Shown piece after piece: positions 58,701-64,000 of a stretch of 64,000 nt of DNA (the stretch's first letter is position 1; each line of letters opens with the position of its first letter). The notes beneath the pieces were generated by a model, which worked only from the letters and a program-made list of their open reading frames with translations, ran no database searches and was not told the origin of the DNA. The DNA comes from Gremmenia infestans (lineage: Eukaryota; Ascomycota; Leotiomycetes; Helotiales; Hamatocanthoscyphaceae), in NCBI GenBank assembly GCA_032629725.1, contig JAFEVB010000015.1, forward strand, positions 1,054,001 through 1,118,000, in the 5' to 3' direction. Position numbers and translations under genes: made by a program.

Positions 58701-60633
58701 AAACAGCACGTTGGTATGGCGAGAACTCGTCCAAAAACTTGTCCCAGTCAGAGCATGCGAAATCTTCAAAGAAGTTAACCTCTCTGAAGGGTAAAGTATC
58801 GTCGAAATCGAGAAGAAAGCGAGCTACGTGGCTTTGGATATCTTCTGCGACGGCTTTCGGGGAGATGCTAAGTTTGAAGAATGCAGAGTTGGTTCGCAAA
58901 AGATCTCTGAAAGTCTGATCTGAGTAGACAGGAGATAACGAAACAGTTTGATACTTTTGAGCATCTTCGAGACTATTCTTGATCTCGATTTCGAGTCGGT
59001 GGACATTCATGAAGTTTACGTTGATGTAGGGTATGACAGTGCCTACACGAGGTGGGTCTTTCTTGCCCATCCAACGATTGTCAACTGGACGGGTGCAGAC
59101 CACGACAAGAACACCATCTGGAGTGCCTTGCTTGTGCTTCTGAACCGTGCCAAACCATTGCTTGAGGAGCTGATCATGATATTCGCGCTCAAGTTCTTCA
59201 GCGTGGCTACGACGAGCATCCGACAGCTCTTCCGCGGTTACGGTCTATTCAAAGTCATTAGTATTATTTTAGTAGGAGAAAGCAAAATGTTTGGGCGAGG
59301 TCATGAATGAAGTTTAATGCGTAGGAAAGTAAGAATTTGACGTACCATGAATTCACCGCCGTCGTTAACCTCTGGGTCGAGTTTATAGTCGTACTCGTCC
59401 CACGTTGATGAGCGCTGCTCCTTCATGTCTTCAGGGGGCCCTGTATATTCAGGACACTCCGGAATTGGGAGATTGTGGATGGTTAAGATTACGGCATCAC
59501 CTTCTTTAAGCTTGGGTAGCTTCTTGTCTTTGATGTCAATGTATGCGACAATCATCTTCTCAAGGTTGTTGTCATTTGGGTTGTCCCGAAGCTTCGACTT
59601 AGAGATTGGTGCGAATGAGGCATGAACACTCTCGGTAGACCATTCTTGTTGACCAGCCTGTTCAACAGCATGCTCAATGACTTCCGCGTAGACAGTTGGG
59701 ACTTGAAGATCCTTCATGTCATGATAGGCACGGCGACGACGAACGATGAAATTCTGCTTTGAAAATGCCGGACGTTCATGAAACGGAAGAATGTTTCCCT
59801 TTTCCAAAGCGTGCTCTCGAGGGGAATCCTTCGACCAGCCCCTAAATTTCATACAAAGTCAGCATTGAAATTGGGTGTGAAATGGAGACAATATCTCGTG
59901 AGTGTCTATTCCCCACGAATAGCTGAAGAGCAGACAACTCACGAAACTTCAAGATTTTGAGACGGGGCAATAGAACCAGGAAAGTTACATACCATAGAGG
60001 GTCATAAGCCTTGTCGCTGTTGATCTTAGCGAGGATTTGGCCTGGAAGCTCGCGCTCAATATCCTTTTCCCAGCGAAAAATGGCAAAGATTTCAATGGGC
60101 TTGTTGTCAGCTTTGGATTGGCGGAGAGCAGCTGAAAGGCTTTGCAAAGTGGCAGCTACTGCTGGGTTGGACAGTGGCGGAATCTCAAGGCCATTCAAAA
60201 TTGGCGACCAACTTGACCAACTTGCGAAGCCTTTCCCGGTAGGATTGAAGTCTTCGCATCCAAATGCTGCGGGAATCGGGTGCGATTCTGGATCATAGAA
60301 AGTCAAGTCATGAATATCAAACGGGGAGCATTGGATCGAAATTTGATGACCTAGGGCACCAAATTGATTGATCCGATCTGCGGGCTGAGTACCAGGCTCA
60401 TCCTTACGACGAGAAGCTGTGTAGGAGAGGGTGAGAGAAGATCTCAGATTGGGCTCTCTGATGATGATAGATAGAGATTGAGTAGGTGCCTTTCTCGAGT
60501 CGTTGACGACCATATTGGCTTGCCAAGGCTGGCCATAGAAGACCCCATTGATAAGGAAGCAGGCATAGAACTTGTTGCTTGATTGATACCGCAGCTGAGG
60601 GTACTGCGTGGTGGGCGCTGGCTCGGGATCCAT
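55760..60633 (-). CDS. UPF1-like SF1 helicase with six CCHC zinc knuckles
   Basis: Four exons (59993-60633, 59346-59841, 58137-59244, 55760-58095) give 1526 aa; the last intron is only 41 nt but is the only join that fits both frame and motifs (KVEI-ADVIFCTT). Residues 1-450 match nothing I can name, with a Glu-rich helix near 385-410. Helicase motifs: P-loop GCVASSKST (577-585, the usual second Gly replaced by Ser582), Walker B FQDEAA (Asp777-Glu778), motif III GLVGDSKQPGP (804), motif IV EQHRM (850), motif V VMQGITVG and motif VI LVGITRH. Six CCHC knuckles follow at about 1081-1201 (e.g. CHKCGDTGHKSDAC, CYQCQERGHQAKDC). A globular part (1250-1440) and a tail of GFGDGG-type repeats end GGWGDN...YANW. 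An RNA-remodelling role is inferred. Confidence 0.85.
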
Positions 60634-62600
60634 GACAGCGAGATCGAAGGTAAATACCCGAAATCAGGTCAGGAAAAAGGTAGAGGGGATATTGAGTTGT
60701 GCACAACAAAGATATGGAGGTTTGAAGTCTTGAATTCGAATGTGACGATATCAAGAGAATCGATCTGTGTTGTTGTGTTTTGAGGTGAGAGGTGGGAGGG
60801 AGAAAGGATTTGTGCGAAAGCGAAGCGATTGTTGACGTCGAACGCGCTAGCGTCAAGAGTGAATTGAGTCGCCTCCGAAACCGCCGGGAGTAAGATTACA
60901 TGGCGTACTCGACAGGTAGAGCAAGTCATTCACTTCCTAATCATCGAAGTGTGAAGAAAAGATTACCTCAGTCCCGGACTGAGGGTTCGGGGCCCGGTCT
61001 GCGCCCCTCATCTAGCTGGTAACTCACAGATGAAATGCCAGGACGTGATGGCTAGCAACGGCCTCTTTTTAGCAGTTTTACATCATGCCGGATGACATGC
61101 CCAAAAAGCAAGTTATTCACTTCTACCTGATAGTCAAAATGTGAAGAAAAGATTACCTCAGTCCCGGACTGAGGGTTTGGGGCCCGGTCTGCGCCCCTCA
61201 TCTGGCTGGTAACTCACCGCTGAAATGCCAGGACGTGATGGCTAGCAACGGCCTCTTGGTAGAGTTTACATCGCTCCGGGTGAATTTGGGGGCGGCACTG
61301 CGAGAGAAAAGGCAGTGTGCTACGTCGGACGGATCGGACGGACGCCTTTTAACGTCATGCAGGACGGGAGGGCACTCGGAGAAGCACTGGTCCGCACTGA
61401 GTCTCCGATCTGAAGCCGGTCAGAGGTGAGGTCGTTGTTGTTGCGGTTCGAACACGTGATGAATGACTAAGGGCGACGTTGAAAGGGCAACGGTCGCCTT
61501 TGAGAACACCACTCGGAAGCCCATTTGGACAGGTTTTCTCCACGCCATCTGATGTGATTGATTGAAACGGACGAGAGCCAGACATAATTGCAGGTGATCT
61601 TTCGAGGGCAGGTAGTTCGAAGTTTCGGCAGAAGTGGGCTAGTGTACCATGAGTCCTCGCGAAGTTGAAGCTCGAGTGATTGAATGGCGAAGAGAACAGC
61701 ATAGTGAGAGCTCAGAGCCTTCATTTCAATGAGATTGTGATGGTTGAGTACTGTTCAGCATGTACGGCCTGCGTAGAATGTGCTCTGCCCTTCGAGCAAC
61801 AAAGTCTAATTCCTCCATGACAAGTTACTTTGCATTTTTTGGAAACTGCTTCCAGGTTTGCATTACTTGTCACCCGCCTAATGCAACATTATCCTTGTGC
61901 AGGCAGCAGGGGGGTTTGGAAGATTGGATAACAATGTGTTGGACAAGGAAGAGGATTGCCGGGCTGAATGGTCTCCATGCTTTAAAGTGGCGGTTGAGGG
62001 TGTGCCGTTGCCGCGAAGAGTGATCTGGAAGATTTGATGACTCCGAGTGAGGATGTGTTGGGCCAATCTCTAAAAGAGATCAAGAGACTGTTTCCTATAC
62101 GTAGACTGTCTTGTCAGCATGTGCAGACGGTTGTCAAGAGTCGTGGATTTAATTTGTAAATCTCAGTGCCCTGTCGCTCAAGTTCAGGGTGTACAAACCT
62201 GGGAGATACTAGCACTTCTGTCATATCACGGCCCCAACGACCTGAGAAGTAACCAACCTGCCAGTGTGAGGGAGGATTAGGTGGAGAGAGGCTCGTGGGT
62301 AGGTAAATGGTGATAGCCGGGTATTTTGAAGTTGTGTTGGAATTAGCTGCTTACATAAGCATAACTGACCACAAAACCTCTTTTCGGGTATCCGGAAATA
62401 CCCTTCATATATACACAAACTACACCATATAACTTGACCTCTTTATGCTAGCTTCATTATCGTATACTCTTATTATTATGTTCTAATAGGTTACAAGCCT
62501 AGCGCTCTACTAATCTGCAATTCAAATCGACTACAAATGTCGAATAATAATATTACTAGCGCCCCTCTAAAAGGCTACGTAAAAGTTAATAAAGCAGGCC
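60634..62600. other. Intergenic 2 kb upstream of helicase gene
   Basis: Holds the 190-bp-spaced duplication at 60925-61258. No recognisable gene in the rest; AT content rises after 62420. Confidence 0.55.
60925..61258. repeat. Two-copy direct repeat (period 190 bp) with perfect hairpin
   Basis: A block of about 130 bp at 60925-61065 recurs at 61115-61258 with few changes. Each copy starts near TTCACTTC, runs through GTGAAGAAAAGATTACCTC, then CCTCAGTCC-C-GGACTGAGG (9-bp perfect stem), a GC-rich GGGGCCCGGTCTGCGCCCC, and ends CAGGACGTGATGGCTAGC...GGCCTCTT. Copies lie 300-630 bp upstream of the helicase start codon. It could be a structured RNA, a regulatory module or a small repeat; I cannot tell. 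Confidence 0.85.
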
Positions 62601-62761
62601 TGTCAGGACCCAATCACGTGGGATCACGAAGGTGCCCCGTGTGGGGCTCGCTTAGGTTCCGGACCTCGTATATCTAGGGGTTTTCACTCCTAGACTTCTT
62701 GGATCTCTAGAGATTCCTCCCACTTTCTGAATTGTGATTCCCTATCATGAAAATCCTTACA
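62601..62761. mobile_element. Solo LTR (161 bp) with 5-bp target duplication
   Basis: Begins TGTCAGGACC and ends CCTTACA, thus TG...CA. It is flanked on both sides by AGGCC (62596-62600 and 62762-62766), a perfect 5-bp target duplication as made by LTR-retrotransposon integrases. No internal region or second LTR in the window. It contains CACGTG and a GTGCCCCGTGTGGGGC palindrome-like stretch. Orientation cannot be decided from the LTR alone. Confidence 0.82.
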
Positions 62762-64000
62762 AGGCCTCTCTAGCAAAACACTAAGTATAGAGACATTATT
62801 ATCCTCTATATATAGACCTTTGCTAAATAGAACCGTACCTATAAATCATTATTGATATCCGCTAATATCCTTAGTAGTATTATTGATAGTACTAGTTAGC
62901 TTCTACTACCTACTATATGAAGTAGTAGGCTATTACAAGAAATAACCTCTAGGCTACTAAATAGAGAGCTAAGGCTCTAATAGCCCTTATAATCCTAATA
63001 AATTTAATACCCTTTAAATTCAAAATATAAGCTATTACTTATTAGCAAAATACAGATACCTAGGGCTTATAGAATTATCTGCAATAGCTTAATCCTAATA
63101 AGGATCTTTTTAATAATATCTAACCTTTAGCTGGAAGTGTGTACAAGTTACTATGTGGTCGTAGCCCAAAAAAATAGACAACACATTATTTCCCGTAGCT
63201 AGCACCACCAGTAGTATTCTTCAAACGTGCAAAATACCACGAGCAATCCAAATGATACATGCCCTATCTCGAGATCTACGGAATGTTGATGGGTTTGAGG
63301 GAGTCACGTGCGTTAACCCTGGATTTGTATTATACATCCTTCGCGGCTTGGCTTATATACATTGATGGTGGAAAAATGAGGAAAAACCGTGGGCGCGGGT
63401 AAGGGTAATCAAGACTTTAGTAGTAACGAGGAAAACCCGAGTGAGCTAAGGTAATGCTGATATTGTGAATAGTCATCCATTTACTACGTATATTATGAGT
63501 TGAAGACGATTTGCCTGAACTATGTTAACTTAGCAGATCCCTGATGTTTCCATCCAGATCAATTTAAGCCATTTATTGTACACTATTGGAGTAGCGACTG
63601 AGGGAGACAAATTACTTGTGACTGCATTGATAGCAATTGACTGGGCGACCGGACTATTGGCAGCTCTTGCATCTGCGACTATCATGACCAACTACTTATG
63701 CAGTAGCATTTGGGCTACGTGAGTAGTGAATGTTCTGTGGCTTCTCTGGCCACTCCTTTCTCCCTAGCTTGGTCGTATGTTACCATCCTGCATGCCTCGC
63801 TACTTGAAGGTTATTCTAGTACTCCGGTGTATGACTTACCTAGGTAGCTTTCAACTTTGCTTGGATTTCTGCCTTGCCTTACCTACCTATGCTCTACAGC
63901 AATTTGCATAGCTCAAGGCATCGAGCTCCACTTCCTGTCACTACGCGGAGTTTAATGGCAATCAAAAGGGGTGGGAATCACGTGCAGCTCGGCAAAATAT
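62762..64000. other. AT-rich right edge, no gene recognised
   Basis: From 62762 to about 63180 the sequence is strongly AT-rich with many stops, like a RIP-degraded repeat. Beyond that composition is more normal but I find no coding frame. Confidence 0.55.

Noticed and set aside
1..64000. CRISPR array or prokaryotic operon structure
   Set aside because: No regularly spaced identical repeats with unique spacers; genes carry spliceosomal introns and the sequence is clearly fungal.

Overview
The window reads as a chromosome segment of a filamentous ascomycete (Pezizomycotina; a Leotiomycetes-like fungus is my guess, not shown by the sequence). The reasons are many short GT-AG introns (mostly 45-150 nt, several with clear CTAAC or TACTAAC branch sites), an FlbD/RCA-1 type MYB regulator, a Pezizomycotina-style OGT, ordinary housekeeping genes, and AT-rich blocks whose transposon relics carry the C-to-T damage expected from repeat-induced point mutation (RIP). 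I worked out exon structures by hand. Every multi-exon model below is in frame from start to stop.

Layout. 1.4-6.9 kb: an NCBP3-like RNA-binding protein, a Myb/SANT-like nuclear protein, and divergent from the latter a ureidoglycolate lyase of allantoin catabolism. 6.9-14.6 kb: a gene-poor stretch ending in the leader of the MYB regulator flbD, which holds one 26-codon upstream ORF. 17.6-27.8 kb: a tight minus-strand block of housekeeping genes, namely an O-GlcNAc transferase homologue (1630 aa), ribosomal protein uL11/RPL12 and COPII coat subunit SEC23. 28.9-33.7 kb: a sugar transporter and a GH127 beta-L-arabinofuranosidase-like enzyme, divergently transcribed from one 423-bp promoter with several CreA-type sites; together they look like a small arabinose-scavenging unit. 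33.8-35.2 kb: a complete but inactivated Tc1/mariner element. 35.9-44.8 kb: a secreted GH39-like hydrolase, a fatty-acid elongase with a QxxHH box, and a secreted serine carboxypeptidase of family S10.

45.2-49.9 kb is an AT-rich relic zone. It holds a broken, 3'-truncated methyltransferase pseudogene, two facing tRNA-Ala-like relics, a 425-bp MITE with TA target duplication, and minisatellites. 49.9-60.6 kb holds three minus-strand nucleic-acid-related genes: a C2H2 zinc-finger protein, a T5orf172/DUF1766 (GIY-YIG-like) protein, and a 1526-aa UPF1-like SF1 helicase with six CCHC zinc knuckles. Upstream of the helicase lies a 190-bp-period duplication with a perfect hairpin. The last kilobases are AT-rich and contain a 161-bp solo LTR with a perfect 5-bp target duplication. 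No CRISPR array, rRNA gene or recognisable biosynthetic gene cluster was seen.
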